A DNA stretch of 64,000 nucleotides. Source: Sphingomonas sp. UBA978 (lineage in GTDB: Bacteria > Pseudomonadota > Alphaproteobacteria > Sphingomonadales > Sphingomonadaceae). Made by a program: the position numbers and the translations under genes. The notes below the pieces were generated by a model, which was not told where the DNA came from, made no database searches, and was given only the letters and a program-made list of their open reading frames with translations. Within the stretch, counting starts at the first letter, position 1. Each line of letters opens with the position of its first letter. Shown piece by piece: positions 18,113 to 26,677 of this stretch. The stretch lies in contig NZ_DBBS01000016.1 of the NCBI RefSeq assembly GCF_002292295.1, positions 69,765 to 133,764 of the forward strand, written 5' to 3'.

Positions 18113-20428
18113 ATGGCGAGCCGTGCGCAGCCAGGCTTGTTGCGTGAGACGGTGAAGGCGGGGGCGGTACGCGGCGGTGCGCTGATCGCGTCGATCGCGC
18201 TGTTCCTCTTCACCCTGCTGATGGTGCTGGCGCTGGCGAGCTATCGCGCCAGTGACGCGGCGCTCAACACCGCGTCGGGCGGGCCGATCCAGAATCTCGC
18301 CGGGCCGCCGGGTGCGTGGTTCGCCGATCTGGCGCTGACCGTGTTCGGGCCGGCGGTCGCCCTGCTGCTGCCGATCGCGCCGATCGTCGCTGCGCGGCTG
18401 TGGCGCGACCAGCCGCCGGGGCGCTGGCTGGCGATGCTGCGCAATGCCGCGATCGGCGTCGCGCTGATGGCCTCGGCGCTCGCCTTCGTCTCCGATTCCT
18501 CGGTCCTCGCCCTCCCCGCCGGCTGGGGCGGCGTCGTCGGCCTGTCGGTCGCGCATCTCGTCGAATGGGGTCTCGCCTTCCTCGGCCAGCCCGGCGCCGA
18601 ACGCTGGGCGGCGCGCGGCATCGGCCTGATCGTCGGCGTCGCCGGCATCATCATCTGGGCGAAAAGCCTCGAAATCGATCTCGGCGATCGCCGCTTCCGC
18701 CTGCGCCGCCTGCGCGCCGACGGCGACGACATCGCCGACGCCTATGACGATTTGGACGAAGACGAGGAGGAGGAACCGCTCCAGCTCGCGCGCAAGGTCA
18801 TCGAGCCGCGCGCGGTGGCGGAGCCCGATCCGCGCCCTGCCCCGGTCATCGCCGATCGCAACCTCGCGCCCTCCGCCGCCCGGCAGAAGCCGCGCCAGCA
18901 GAGCCTCGACCTCGGCCACACCTTCGCGCTGCCGTCGATCGACCTGCTGACCCCGGCCCCGCCCGTCCCCAAGGGGACGATCGACAAGGCGGCGCTGGAA
19001 CGCAACGCCCGCCTGCTCGAGAACGTGCTCGACGACTTCAAGGTACATGGCGTCATCAACGAGGTGCGCCCCGGTCCGGTCGTAACGATGTACGAACTGG
19101 AACCCGCGCCGGGCATCAAGGCGAGCCGCGTCATCGCGCTCGCCGACGATATCGCGCGCAACATGTCGGCGGTGTCGGCGCGCGTCGCGGTGATCCCGGG
19201 CCGCAACGTCATCGGCATCGAACTGCCCAACGCCAAGCGCGAATCGGTGTCGCTGCACGAACTGGTCGGCAGCCAGACGTTCGAGGATCAGGCCGCGCAG
19301 CTGCCGATCATTCTCGGCAAGAACATCGCCGGCGATCCCGTCATCGCCGACCTTGCGCCGATGCCGCACCTGCTCGTCGCCGGCACGACCGGTTCGGGCA
19401 AGTCGGTCGGGCTCAACTGCATGATCCTGTCGCTGCTCTACCGGCTGACGCCGGACCAGTGCCGGATGATTATGATCGATCCCAAGATGCTCGAACTGAG
19501 CATGTACGACGATATCCCGCATCTGCTCTCCCCCGTCGTCACCGATCCCGCCAAGGCGGTGCGCGCACTGAAATGGGCGGTCGAGACGATGGAGGACCGC
19601 TATCGCCAGATGTCCTCGGTCGGCGTGCGCAGCCTCGCGGGCTTCAACGACAAGGTCCGCGCCGCCAAGGCCAAGGGCCAGCGGCTCGGCCGCCGCGTCC
19701 AGACCGGCTACCATCCCGACACCGGCCAGCCGGTCTATGAGGAGGAACAGCTCGACTACGAACCGCTGCCGCAGATCGTCGTCATCGTCGACGAGCTCGC
19801 CGATTTGATGATGACCGCGGGCAAGGAGGTCGAATTCCTGATCCAGCGGCTCGCGCAAAAGGCGCGCGCGGCGGGCATCCACCTCATCATGGCGACGCAG
19901 CGCCCGTCGGTCGACGTCATCACCGGCGTCATCAAGGCGAACCTGCCGACGCGGATCAGCTTCCACGTCACCAGCAAGATCGATTCGCGCACCATCCTTG
20001 GCGAACAGGGCGCCGAACAGCTGCTCGGCAAGGGCGACATGCTCTACATGCCCGGCGGCAAGGGCATCGTCCGTGTCCACGGCCCCTTCGTCAGCGACGA
20101 CGAGGTGCGCGGCATCGCCGATCACTGGCGCGCGCAGGGCCAGCCCGATTATATCAGCTCGGTCACCGAAGAGCCCGAGGACGGCTTCGCACTCGAAGGC
20201 GCGCCGGAGGGCGAGGATTCGGCGGAGGACCAGCAATATCGCAGCGCGATCCAGCTGGTGTGCGAATCGCAGAAGGCCTCGACCAGCTGGCTGCAACGCC
20301 AGCTGCGCATCGGCTACAATTCCGCCGCACGGCTGATCGAGAAGATGGAGAAGGACGGCATCGTCAGCCGCCCCGACCATGTCGGCCGCCGCGAGGTGCT
20401 GCGCGATACCGAAGGGCATGCGATCTAG
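18113..20428 (+). CDS. ftsK: DNA translocase FtsK
   Basis: FtsK pumps the terminus DNA through the closing septum and activates XerCD recombination. The product is 771 aa, in the short FtsK/SpoIIIE class. The N terminus has about four transmembrane helices (residues 20-180), then a short acidic linker (DDLDEDEEEE). The motor has Walker A GTTGSGKSVGLN near 424-435, and the C-terminal winged-helix gamma domain contains QRQLRIGYNSAARLIEKME. The linker is far shorter than in E. coli. The gene is followed by a hairpin at 20460. Confidence 0.98.
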   Translation: MASRAQPGLLRETVKAGAVRGGALIASIALFLFTLLMVLALASYRASDAALNTASGGPIQNLAGPPGAWFADLALTVFGPAVALLLPIAPIVAARLWRDQPPGRWLAMLRNAAIGVALMASALAFVSDSSVLALPAGWGGVVGLSVAHLVEWGLAFLGQPGAERWAARGIGLIVGVAGIIIWAKSLEIDLGDRRFRLRRLRADGDDIADAYDDLDEDEEEEPLQLARKVIEPRAVAEPDPRPAPVIADRNLAPSAARQKPRQQSLDLGHTFALPSIDLLTPAPPVPKGTIDKAALERNARLLENVLDDFKVHGVINEVRPGPVVTMYELEPAPGIKASRVIALADDIARNMSAVSARVAVIPGRNVIGIELPNAKRESVSLHELVGSQTFEDQAAQLPIILGKNIAGDPVIADLAPMPHLLVAGTTGSGKSVGLNCMILSLLYRLTPDQCRMIMIDPKMLELSMYDDIPHLLSPVVTDPAKAVRALKWAVETMEDRYRQMSSVGVRSLAGFNDKVRAAKAKGQRLGRRVQTGYHPDTGQPVYEEEQLDYEPLPQIVVIVDELADLMMTAGKEVEFLIQRLAQKARAAGIHLIMATQRPSVDVITGVIKANLPTRISFHVTSKIDSRTILGEQGAEQLLGKGDMLYMPGGKGIVRVHGPFVSDDEVRGIADHWRAQGQPDYISSVTEEPEDGFALEGAPEGEDSAEDQQYRSAIQLVCESQKASTSWLQRQLRIGYNSAARLIEKMEKDGIVSRPDHVGRREVLRDTEGHAI

Positions 20429-20455
20429 CGTATCCCGCCTGCCCTGACCCTGCTT

Positions 20456-20514
20456 TCCCCTCTCCCGCCGGGACAGGGAGAGACGCCGAAGGCTGCGATG
20501 GGCGAGGGTGACGG
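20456..20514. repeat. Intergenic hairpin element between ftsK and lolA
   Basis: CTCTCCC (20460-20466) pairs with GGGAGAG (20476-20482), followed by a tail CGCCGAAGGCTGCGATGGGC. It resembles the CCCTCTCCC/GGGAGAGGG hairpin next to fliQ, which suggests a dispersed intergenic element; it may also end ftsK transcription. Confidence 0.5.
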
Positions 20515-20564
20515 GAACGCTCCGGTTCAGCAGGCATTCAATGCGCAAAATCCACAGGACCCCC

Positions 20565-21182
20565 ATGATCCGACATGCCTTCGCCCTCGCCGCCGCACCG
20601 TTCGTCCTGGCCGCGCCCGCCGTCTTGCCCGCGCAGGCGTCCGGCGATCTGGCCGCGGTGCAGCGCCATCTCCAGTCGGTCGAGACGATGACCGCCGACT
20701 TCACGCAGACCGATCGCAACGGCAAGGTGCTGACCGGCACCTTCACGCTCAAGAAGCCCGGCAAGCTGCGCTTCCAATATGAGAAGGGCGTGCCGATCCT
20801 GATCGTCGCGGAGGGCGGCGCGCTGACCTTCATCGATTATTCGGTACGGCAGGTGCAGCGCTGGCCGATCCGGAATTCCCCGCTGGGCGTGCTGCTCGAT
20901 CCGTCGCGCGACATCACCCGCTATGCCCGGCTGGTCCAGACCGGCAACGACCGGGTCGTCTCGGTCGAGGCGAACGACCCCAAACACCCCGAATATGGCA
21001 AGATCACGCTGATCTTCGCCCGCGATGGCGCCGCGCCGGCCGGACTCGCGCTGCAGGGCTGGGTCGCGCTCGACAGCCAGAACAACCGCACGACGATTCG
21101 CCTGTCGAATCAGCGGTTCGGCGTGCCGGTGAGCGACGGAACGTTCAAATGGAACGACCCGCGACGGCCGAACGTCCGCTGA
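20565..21182 (+). CDS. lolA: Outer-membrane lipoprotein carrier LolA
   Basis: LolA is the periplasmic chaperone that ferries lipoproteins from the LolCDE complex to the outer membrane. The ATG at 20565 (AGGA 5-6 bases upstream) gives 205 aa, with a signal peptide of about 26 residues ending LPAQA-SG. The mature protein starts with DLAAVQRHLQSVETMTADFTQ, the usual LolA opening, and continues with LTGTFTLKKPGKLRFQYE. Upstream in-frame ATGs at 20508 and 20541 would put extra residues before the signal and are less likely. Confidence 0.93.
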   Translation: MIRHAFALAAAPFVLAAPAVLPAQASGDLAAVQRHLQSVETMTADFTQTDRNGKVLTGTFTLKKPGKLRFQYEKGVPILIVAEGGALTFIDYSVRQVQRWPIRNSPLGVLLDPSRDITRYARLVQTGNDRVVSVEANDPKHPEYGKITLIFARDGAAPAGLALQGWVALDSQNNRTTIRLSNQRFGVPVSDGTFKWNDPRRPNVR

Positions 21183-21239
21183 CCGATCGGCCATTCATCC
21201 ACGCGACAGGTTTGCTGGCCTAGAAGGCTCGTGCGGATG

Positions 21240-21352
21240 TGGGGCGTCCGGGATTTTTCCCCCTGTTGCCCGGACGATAGTCACCACTTCCCGCCTGCGT
21301 GACGAACGCTAGGTCGGCCCTCGCTCCATGCCCCCGGAGCGGGGGCCTTTCT
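21240..21352 (+). ncRNA. Possible structured RNA or leader ending in a terminator
   Basis: The 266 bases between lolA and xth carry no gene I can support. They contain one hairpin with arms CGTCCGGG and CCCGGACG (about 21247-21285), then an intrinsic-terminator-like stem GCCCCCG-GAG-CGGGGGC followed by CTTTCT (21330-21352). This could be a small RNA with its own terminator or the 3' untranslated end of lolA. I do not recognise a known RNA family. Confidence 0.35.
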
Positions 21353-21448
21353 GCGTCGGCGTGTCGTGCAGGCGCGTCCGGCGACATGGGCTTCGCCCGT
21401 GCCCCGTGCCGATCGCCCGACCTTGCCCGCCCCCCGCGCCCGACCTAG

Positions 21449-22240
21449 ATGCGGCCTGTGAAGATCGTCTCCTGGAACATCAATTCGGTCCGCTTCCGGA
21501 TCGCCATCGTCGAGCAGTTCCTGCGCGAGGCCGAACCGGACATCCTGTGCCTGCAGGAAACCAAGGTGATCGACGCCGACTTCCCGTTCGAAACCTTCCG
21601 CGCGCTCGGCTACGAGCATATCGTCATCCACGGCCAGCGCATGCACCACGGCGTCGCGATCCTCAGCCGCGTACCGATCGTCGCCGACGACCGCTTCGAC
21701 TGGCAGGCCAATCGCGAGGCGCGGCATGTCGGCATCCGCCTGCCCAACGGCGTCCGTCTGGAGAATGTCTACGTCCCCGCCGGCGGCGATGTGCCGGACC
21801 GCGACGTGAACCCGAAGTTCGGGCAGAAGCTCGATTTCGTCGAACGGATGACCGCCTGGTCGCAGGATCTGGCGGTGCCGACGATCCTGACCGGCGATTT
21901 CAACATCGCGCCGCTGCCGAGCGACGTGTGGAGTCACAAGGCGCTGCTCAAGGTCGTCAGCCACACCCCGATCGAGGTCGCGGCGCTCGACCGGTTGCAG
22001 GCGTCGAACGACTGGGTCGATCTCGGCCGCCACTTCCACCCCGCCCCAGCCCGGCTCCACACGTGGTGGAGCTATCGCTCGCCCGACTGGACGAAGAACG
22101 ATCGCGGCCGGCGCCTCGACCATATGTGGGCGACCGGCGACGTTGCCGCGCAGGCGGTGGCCCACACCGTCTTCGAAGATTGTCGCAGCTGGCTCAAGCC
22201 GTCGGACCATGTGCCGATCATGACCGAGTTCGCCTTTTGA
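21449..22240 (+). CDS. xth: Exodeoxyribonuclease III
   Basis: ExoIII is the AP endonuclease and 3' exonuclease of base-excision repair. The product is 263 aa, the family size. The metal and catalytic motifs are in place: KIVSWNINSVR, LCLQETKVID, the GDFNIAP block, and the terminal LKPSDHVPIMTEF with the catalytic Asp-His pair. The Arg/Asp-containing RRLDHMW segment is also present. The stop overlaps the probable TTG start of ribA, so the two are cotranscribed. Confidence 0.97.
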   Translation: MRPVKIVSWNINSVRFRIAIVEQFLREAEPDILCLQETKVIDADFPFETFRALGYEHIVIHGQRMHHGVAILSRVPIVADDRFDWQANREARHVGIRLPNGVRLENVYVPAGGDVPDRDVNPKFGQKLDFVERMTAWSQDLAVPTILTGDFNIAPLPSDVWSHKALLKVVSHTPIEVAALDRLQASNDWVDLGRHFHPAPARLHTWWSYRSPDWTKNDRGRRLDHMWATGDVAAQAVAHTVFEDCRSWLKPSDHVPIMTEFAF

Positions 22241-23295
22241 CCGCGGCGCGGGACGTCGCGCGCGCGATCGACGCGCTGCGCCGCGGCTGGCCGATCGCGA
22301 TCCAGGCGCCGGGCGAGGCCCCCCTGACCCTGCTCGCGGTCGAGACCGCCGATCCGGTCGGGCTGGCCGCATTCGCGCCCGACGGCTTTCCGCTGCTGAT
22401 CTCGAGCGGGCGGGCGGCGACGTTGAAGCTGACCAACCAGCTCGCCGCCGCCGATCCGGATACGCCGGTGGTGATCGAACCGGCACCCTGGCTCGACTTC
22501 AACACCGCCGTGGCGCTCGCCGATCCGCAATTCGATCTCGCGACGCCGCTGAAGGGCCCGTTCCGCACCGCGGCGGTGACCCGGCCCGTCGCGAGCCTTG
22601 CCGCGATCCGGCTGGCGCGGATCGCGGGGCTGCTGCCCGCCTTCGTCATCGACGGCGCGGACCCCGAACTGACGATCACCCCCGCCGGCATCGACGGGCA
22701 TCAGGACGCCGGGACATTGCGCCTCGCCACCCGTGCCCGCCTGCCGGTCGACGGTGCCGAGGATGCGGAGATCGTCGCCTTTCGCGCCGCCGATTCGAGC
22801 GACGAGCATGTCGCGCTGCTGATCGGCCAGCCCAACGGATCGCCGCCGCTGGTGCGGCTGCACAGCGAATGCCTGACCGGCGACGTGCTCGGCAGCCTCA
22901 AATGCGACTGCGGTCCGCAACTGCGCGCCGCGATTCAGGCGATCCGCGCCAACGGCTGGGGCATCCTGCTCTACCTGCGTCAGGAGGGGCGCGGCATCGG
23001 CCTCGTCAACAAATTGCGCGCCTATGCCCTGCAGGATCAGGGCTTCGACACCGTCGATGCCAACACGCGGCTGGGATTCGCGGTCGACGCCCGCGATTTC
23101 GGCGTGGCGGCGCGGATGCTCGACCTGCTCGGCCAGCGCGACGTGCGGCTGCTGACCAACAATCCCGCCAAGGTCGCGGGACTGGAAGCCGCCGGCGTGC
23201 ACGTCGCGGAGCGGGTACCGCACGCGCTGCCGCCCAATCCGCACAACGAACGCTATCTCGCAACCAAGCGCGACCGCACCGGCCACCAATTGTAG
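22237..23295 (+). CDS. ribA: GTP cyclohydrolase II with degenerate N-terminal domain
   Basis: RibA opens GTP in the first step of riboflavin synthesis. No ATG or GTG fits; TTG at 22237 overlaps the xth stop as TTGA and gives 352 aa. The catalytic domain (about residues 190-350) holds the zinc cysteines in LHSECLTGDVLGSLKCDCGPQL and the active segment LRQEGRGIGL. The N-terminal 180 residues resemble a RibB-like domain but lack the acidic DDEDRENE-type motif, so dihydroxybutanone-phosphate synthase activity is unlikely. Confidence 0.93.
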   Translation: MTAARDVARAIDALRRGWPIAIQAPGEAPLTLLAVETADPVGLAAFAPDGFPLLISSGRAATLKLTNQLAAADPDTPVVIEPAPWLDFNTAVALADPQFDLATPLKGPFRTAAVTRPVASLAAIRLARIAGLLPAFVIDGADPELTITPAGIDGHQDAGTLRLATRARLPVDGAEDAEIVAFRAADSSDEHVALLIGQPNGSPPLVRLHSECLTGDVLGSLKCDCGPQLRAAIQAIRANGWGILLYLRQEGRGIGLVNKLRAYALQDQGFDTVDANTRLGFAVDARDFGVAARMLDLLGQRDVRLLTNNPAKVAGLEAAGVHVAERVPHALPPNPHNERYLATKRDRTGHQL

Positions 23296-23311
23296 CCGCT
23301 CGCGCCGGCGT

Positions 23312-23809
23312 TCAGGCCGACAGCGCCAGCGCCTCCGGATCGATCAACCCCGTCAGCCGTCGCGCCGCCCGCCGGGCGAAGGCCAGCGTACAGCGTTTGC
23401 GCACATGCGCCGGCAGCGGCACGGTATGCGCCTCGCGCACGATCGCCGCATCGTAGCGATCGGCGACGATCACCCCGGTCCGTTCGGGCAGGAAAGCATG
23501 GCCGTCGAGCGGCGTGGTGTCGAACCCGGCCGGCACCGCCCAGTAATAGCGATCGCAGGAGCCCAGATAATCGGGCCATTTGCCGTCGCCCATCAGATCG
23601 GCGCGCGACACCTTGATCTCGACGATCACCAATTGCCCGCGCGCGTCGATCGCCATCAGGTCGGCGCGGCGGCCGCCCTCCACCGGGACTTCCGGGATGG
23701 TGGTGAGGTCGTGGCGGAGCAGCATCCGCGTCACGCCGCGCGCGACATCGGCGGCACAAATGGCGGGATCGCCGCCATCCAGACACGAAACGGGGGCCAT
23801 GTCCAACAT
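23312..23809 (-). CDS. mmcB: MmcB family DNA-repair protein
   Basis: MmcB is an SOS-linked nuclease-fold protein defined in Caulobacter, where it helps resist mitomycin C. The product is up to 165 aa. The core RADLMAIDARGQLVIVEIKVSRADL carries the D-(E/Q)xK nuclease pattern, then DGKWPDYLGSCDRYYWAVP. It may start at the ATG at 23809 or at 23800. Both ATGs fall inside a hairpin that looks like the terminator of the upstream gene, so transcription or translation of mmcB may be conditional. Confidence 0.88.
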   Translation of the reverse strand: MLDMAPVSCLDGGDPAICAADVARGVTRMLLRHDLTTIPEVPVEGGRRADLMAIDARGQLVIVEIKVSRADLMGDGKWPDYLGSCDRYYWAVPAGFDTTPLDGHAFLPERTGVIVADRYDAAIVREAHTVPLPAHVRKRCTLAFARRAARRLTGLIDPEALALSA

Positions 23810-23822
23810 GACCCCCGCTTAG
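23791..23822 (-). terminator. Hairpin that overlaps the mmcB start
   Basis: On the minus strand CGGGGGTCATGT pairs with ACATGGCCCCCG (12 bp including one G-U, loop TGG) and is followed by TTTCG. It lies about 55 bases past the stop of the cell-wall hydrolase gene. The two candidate mmcB ATGs are within it, in the left arm and at the base of the right arm. Confidence 0.6.
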
Positions 23823-23871
23823 GAACATTCAGCGAACGGAGCAAGAGCCCCGCCGGTATTCGTGTTCGAAA

Positions 23872-24555
23872 TCAGCGATAGAAAACGTGGTTGCCGATCA
23901 TCGCGATCTTGGTGACGTTGCCACCCGGGCGACGATCCGGCGTGTTGAAGAACAGCGCCTTGGGAGCGGGGCTGTCCCATTCCGCATCGAGCGCGACGCG
24001 AGCGACGGCCAGCGCGGTGCGCCAGGCGGTGCGACCCTCGTCGATCGACGGGATTTCGCCGCCGCGCACGAAGCTGAACTGGCCGCGCTGCTTGACGACC
24101 GAGCAGACGTCGGACGGGAAGCGGCCCGACTTCGAACGGTTGATGATGACGTTGGCGACGGCGAGCTGGCCCGCGAGCGGCTCGCCCTTGGATTCGAAAT
24201 AGATCGCGCCGGCGAGGCAGCGCTGCGTCGCATCGACCTGCGCGCTGTCCTGCGCTGCAACGGCTTCGGCGAGGCTGTCGTAATCGTCGTCTTCGGTCAT
24301 CGCGACCGCGGGGAGGGGCTGCACCACCGCCTGGGCGGGGCCGAACTGCGGCGTGACGCTGGCAGCAGGGGCGGGGGCGTCAAGTGCGGGAACCGATGCG
24401 GGGGCCGCCGGGTTGTTACCCTGAAGAGTCGAGGTCGGGGCCGGAATCGCACCGCGATTGAGGTCCGAGGCCCGGACTGGCGAGCTGTGGCTGATGAGGC
24501 CCGCCAGAGAGAAAGTCATCACCGCGATGGCCGCGGCGCGCTGCATAATCGTCAT
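23872..24555 (-). CDS. SleB-like cell-wall hydrolase
   Basis: This is an exported protein with a SleB/Hydrolase_2 domain, a lytic-transglycosylase-like peptidoglycan enzyme. Starting at the ATG at 24555 gives 227 aa, with a hydrophobic signal (about residues 5-30). A Pro/Ala-rich linker follows to about 95, then the domain with CLAGAIYFESKGEPLAGQLAVANVIINR, where the Glu of YFESKGE is the expected catalytic residue. Later conserved parts include QFSFVR and NVTKIAMIGNHVFYR. The ATG at 24546 is an alternative start. Confidence 0.9.
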   Translation of the reverse strand: MTIMQRAAAIAVMTFSLAGLISHSSPVRASDLNRGAIPAPTSTLQGNNPAAPASVPALDAPAPAASVTPQFGPAQAVVQPLPAVAMTEDDDYDSLAEAVAAQDSAQVDATQRCLAGAIYFESKGEPLAGQLAVANVIINRSKSGRFPSDVCSVVKQRGQFSFVRGGEIPSIDEGRTAWRTALAVARVALDAEWDSPAPKALFFNTPDRRPGGNVTKIAMIGNHVFYR

Positions 24556-24708
24556 TAACGTATTCGATATGCGGTTGGACCACGGACCCGATCGGCTGGC
24601 CGATCGTCCGGGCATCCCCCCGACTGCGTCACCGACCCGGATCGCACCCAGGCGCGGCACAACGCGCTTTCACTGTGCGCGAGGCCATCGTCACAGCAGC
24701 GTCATGTG

Positions 24709-25035
24709 TCAATTCGACAGGATCGTTTCAGCGGCGAACCGTTCGGCTTCCGGGATGTCCAGTTCCACGACCCACAGATCGGGATCGTTCATCCGCCGCC
24801 GCCGCCAGTAGGATTCGGCGCCGTCGGAAGGGACCGAATCGGTCAGGGATATTGCTCCATCCATGCCGATCGTGCGTTCCAGAACCCGTACGGGACCTGA
24901 ACGATCCTCGATCAGCACCAGGATCGCGCCACCCTGCGGGTCGCCCTTGGCGCGGACCATCGCGATGCCGCCGGCGTCGTTGACCCGCCGCAGGAGCACG
25001 CCAATGGTCAGGTGCGTCGGCAGGCGGGCGGTCAT
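24709..25035 (-). CDS. DUF1491 family protein
   Basis: This is a 108-aa soluble protein of unknown function found mainly in alphaproteobacteria. The recognisable order is LTIGVLLRRVNDAGGIAMVRAKGDPQGGAILVLI, then SYWRRRRMNDPDLWVVELDIPEAERFAAE near the end. The start at 25035 (MTARLPTH) is chosen because that residue opens the conserved part; an upstream ATG would overlap the thioesterase gene. The stop of the thioesterase gene lies 8 bases before its start. Confidence 0.88.
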   Translation of the reverse strand: MTARLPTHLTIGVLLRRVNDAGGIAMVRAKGDPQGGAILVLIEDRSGPVRVLERTIGMDGAISLTDSVPSDGAESYWRRRRMNDPDLWVVELDIPEAERFAAETILSN

Positions 25036-25042
25036 CGCCCGG

Positions 25043-25498
25043 TCACGCGGGACGATAGCCGGGCAGGCCGGACAGCGCGATCTGCGAGCGCATGAAGGTG
25101 CCGGTGCCGCGCGCCGCTTCCTCGCCATCCGCATCGATCAGCCGCGCATCCGCGACATAGACGCGCCGCTTGCCGCTGATCCAGCGACCCTCGGCAACGA
25201 CCGGCCCCGCCTTCAGCGGACGAGTGAGCAGCAGGTTGAACGCGGTGGTCAGCAGGAACCGGTCGGTGACGAGGCTGTTCGCCGCGTAAAAGGCGGCATC
25301 GTCGAGCATCTTGAAGTAGCTGGTGCCGTGGACCGCGCCGGCGGCATGATAATGCCGTTCGTCGAGGTTGAAGTGGATGCGCGCCACGCCGGCCTCGACG
25401 ATCTCCAGTCGGGAATCGAACAGGCGGTTGATCGGTGCTGCGGCGTAGAGCGATTCGAGGCTGCGGAAATGCGCGCTCGCGCCGGCGTCAGGCGGCAT
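25043..25498 (-). CDS. PaaI-type hotdog thioesterase
   Basis: This is a hotdog-fold (4HBT) protein of 151 aa, likely an acyl- or aryl-CoA thioesterase. The pattern YHAAGAVHGTSYFKMLDDAAFYAANSLV matches the PaaI-like active-site region, where the Asp of LDDAA is the usual catalytic acid. The C-terminal strand set includes VAEGRWISGKRRVYVADARL. The ATG at 25498 overlaps the ptsN 3' end by 11 bases, so it is probably expressed with ptsN. The substrate is unknown. Confidence 0.87.
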   Translation of the reverse strand: MPPDAGASAHFRSLESLYAAAPINRLFDSRLEIVEAGVARIHFNLDERHYHAAGAVHGTSYFKMLDDAAFYAANSLVTDRFLLTTAFNLLLTRPLKAGPVVAEGRWISGKRRVYVADARLIDADGEEAARGTGTFMRSQIALSGLPGYRPA

Positions 25499-25952
25499 CG
25501 CGCGCAGCATCGGCGGTGAACAGCGCATAAAGCGCATCCGGCGACCCCGCGCCGCGCAGCTTGGCGAGAAACGTCCGGTCGCGCAGGCGGCGCGAGACGC
25601 GCGCCAGCGCCTTCAGATGCTCCGCCCCGGCATCGACCGGCGACACCAGCATGAAGACGAGGTCGACCGGCAGATCGTCGACCGCGTCAAATTCGATTGG
25701 CTGCGCGAGCCGCATGAACACGCCGGTGACCGTATCGATATCCGGCAGCCGCGCATGCGGGATGGCGACGCCGCCGCCGAAGCCGGTCGACCCGATCTTC
25801 TCGCGCGCCGCCAGCCGTTCGGCGGTGAGCCGCCCGTCGAGGCCGAGCGCATCGGTGGCGGTGCAGAGCTGGACGAACAGCGCCTTCTTATGGGCGACGG
25901 CGACGTCCTTGTAGACCGCCTCCGGGCGCAGCAGATCGCTGAAGTCGTTCAT
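25488..25952 (-). CDS. ptsN: Nitrogen PTS EIIA protein
   Basis: EIIA-Ntr receives phosphate from NPr and regulates rather than transports. The product is 154 aa. The phosphorylated His is in GFGGGVAIPHARLP (His66), and the PTS EIIA core DLVFMLVSPVDAGAEHLKALARVSRRL follows. It lies downstream of hpf, as in many proteobacteria, but the rpoN that often precedes hpf is not in the window. A strong terminator separates it from hpf, so it likely has its own promoter. Confidence 0.94.
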   Translation of the reverse strand: MNDFSDLLRPEAVYKDVAVAHKKALFVQLCTATDALGLDGRLTAERLAAREKIGSTGFGGGVAIPHARLPDIDTVTGVFMRLAQPIEFDAVDDLPVDLVFMLVSPVDAGAEHLKALARVSRRLRDRTFLAKLRGAGSPDALYALFTADAARDAA

Positions 25953-25969
25953 GGCTGACTCGAATTTCG

Positions 25970-26012
25970 AAGAAAAGGACCCCGCCGGACCCCGTAGACG
26001 ATCCGGCGGGGT
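25970..26012 (-). terminator. Intrinsic terminator after hpf
   Basis: An 11-bp perfect stem ACCCCGCCGGA / TCCGGCGGGGT (26002-26012 with 25979-25989) is followed on the minus strand by CCTTTTCTT. It begins 10 bases after the hpf stop and ends 18 bases before the ptsN start. Confidence 0.88.
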
Positions 26013-26021
26013 TGCGACAGA

Positions 26022-26627
26022 TCAGCTGGCGGCGGGCTGCTGGACCTGCTGGCGCTGCGGTTCGACCCAGCCGATGGTGCCGTCGCCGCGGCGATAGACC
26101 ATGTTGTAGGCGCCGGTGCCGGCATTCTTGAACAACAGCGCAGCGGTGTTGCGCAGATCGAGCATCATCACCGCATCGGACACGCTGGCATCGGGAATGT
26201 CGACGCGGGTTTCGGCGATGATAAGCGGCGCGTCGCCGACATCCTCCTCGCTGACCGTCTCCTGGAACAGCGTATAGCCGGCATTGTCATAGCCCATATC
26301 CTCCTGGATCGCCGCCGCCTCGCTGGCATGCCGATCCTTCAGGCGGCGCATGTAGCGGCGCAGCTGCGTCTCGATCTTGGCGGCCGCGCCATCGAAGGCG
26401 AGATGCGCCTCCTGCGCCTGATGGCTGCCCTTGAGCACCAGCCCCTTCATGACGTGGACGACGATGTCGCATTTGAAGCCGACGTCGTGCGGCCCCTTGC
26501 CGAACGTCACCTCTGCCGAGAGGGCGCGGGCGAAATATTTCGTGGCGATACCCTGAAGCCGGTCGCTCACATGATCCTTGAGCGCGTCGCCGGTCGCGAC
26601 CTGATGACCAGAGATCCGGATATCCAT
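26022..26627 (-). CDS. hpf: Long-form ribosome hibernation promoting factor
   Basis: Long HPF/RaiA dimerises 70S ribosomes into inactive 100S particles in stationary phase. The ATG at 26627 has GGAG plus good spacing and gives 201 aa; an ATG 12 bases upstream would add MEKT. The N-terminal domain begins MDIRISGHQVATGDALKDHV, and the C-terminal dimerisation domain has IAETRVDIPDASVSDAVMMLDLRNTAALLFKN. The C terminus is Gln/Ala-rich. It has its own terminator. Confidence 0.94.
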   Translation of the reverse strand: MDIRISGHQVATGDALKDHVSDRLQGIATKYFARALSAEVTFGKGPHDVGFKCDIVVHVMKGLVLKGSHQAQEAHLAFDGAAAKIETQLRRYMRRLKDRHASEAAAIQEDMGYDNAGYTLFQETVSEEDVGDAPLIIAETRVDIPDASVSDAVMMLDLRNTAALLFKNAGTGAYNMVYRRGDGTIGWVEPQRQQVQQPAAS

Positions 26628-26677
26628 TGTCTTCTCCATTGATGTGGGCTGGCCTGTTGGCCTTCACCCGATTGGCG

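Noticed and set aside
17978..20833. 951-codon open frame on the minus strand across ftsK
   Set aside because: It is antisense to a clear ftsK, is Arg/Asp-rich with no domain or signal, and arises from high GC codon bias.
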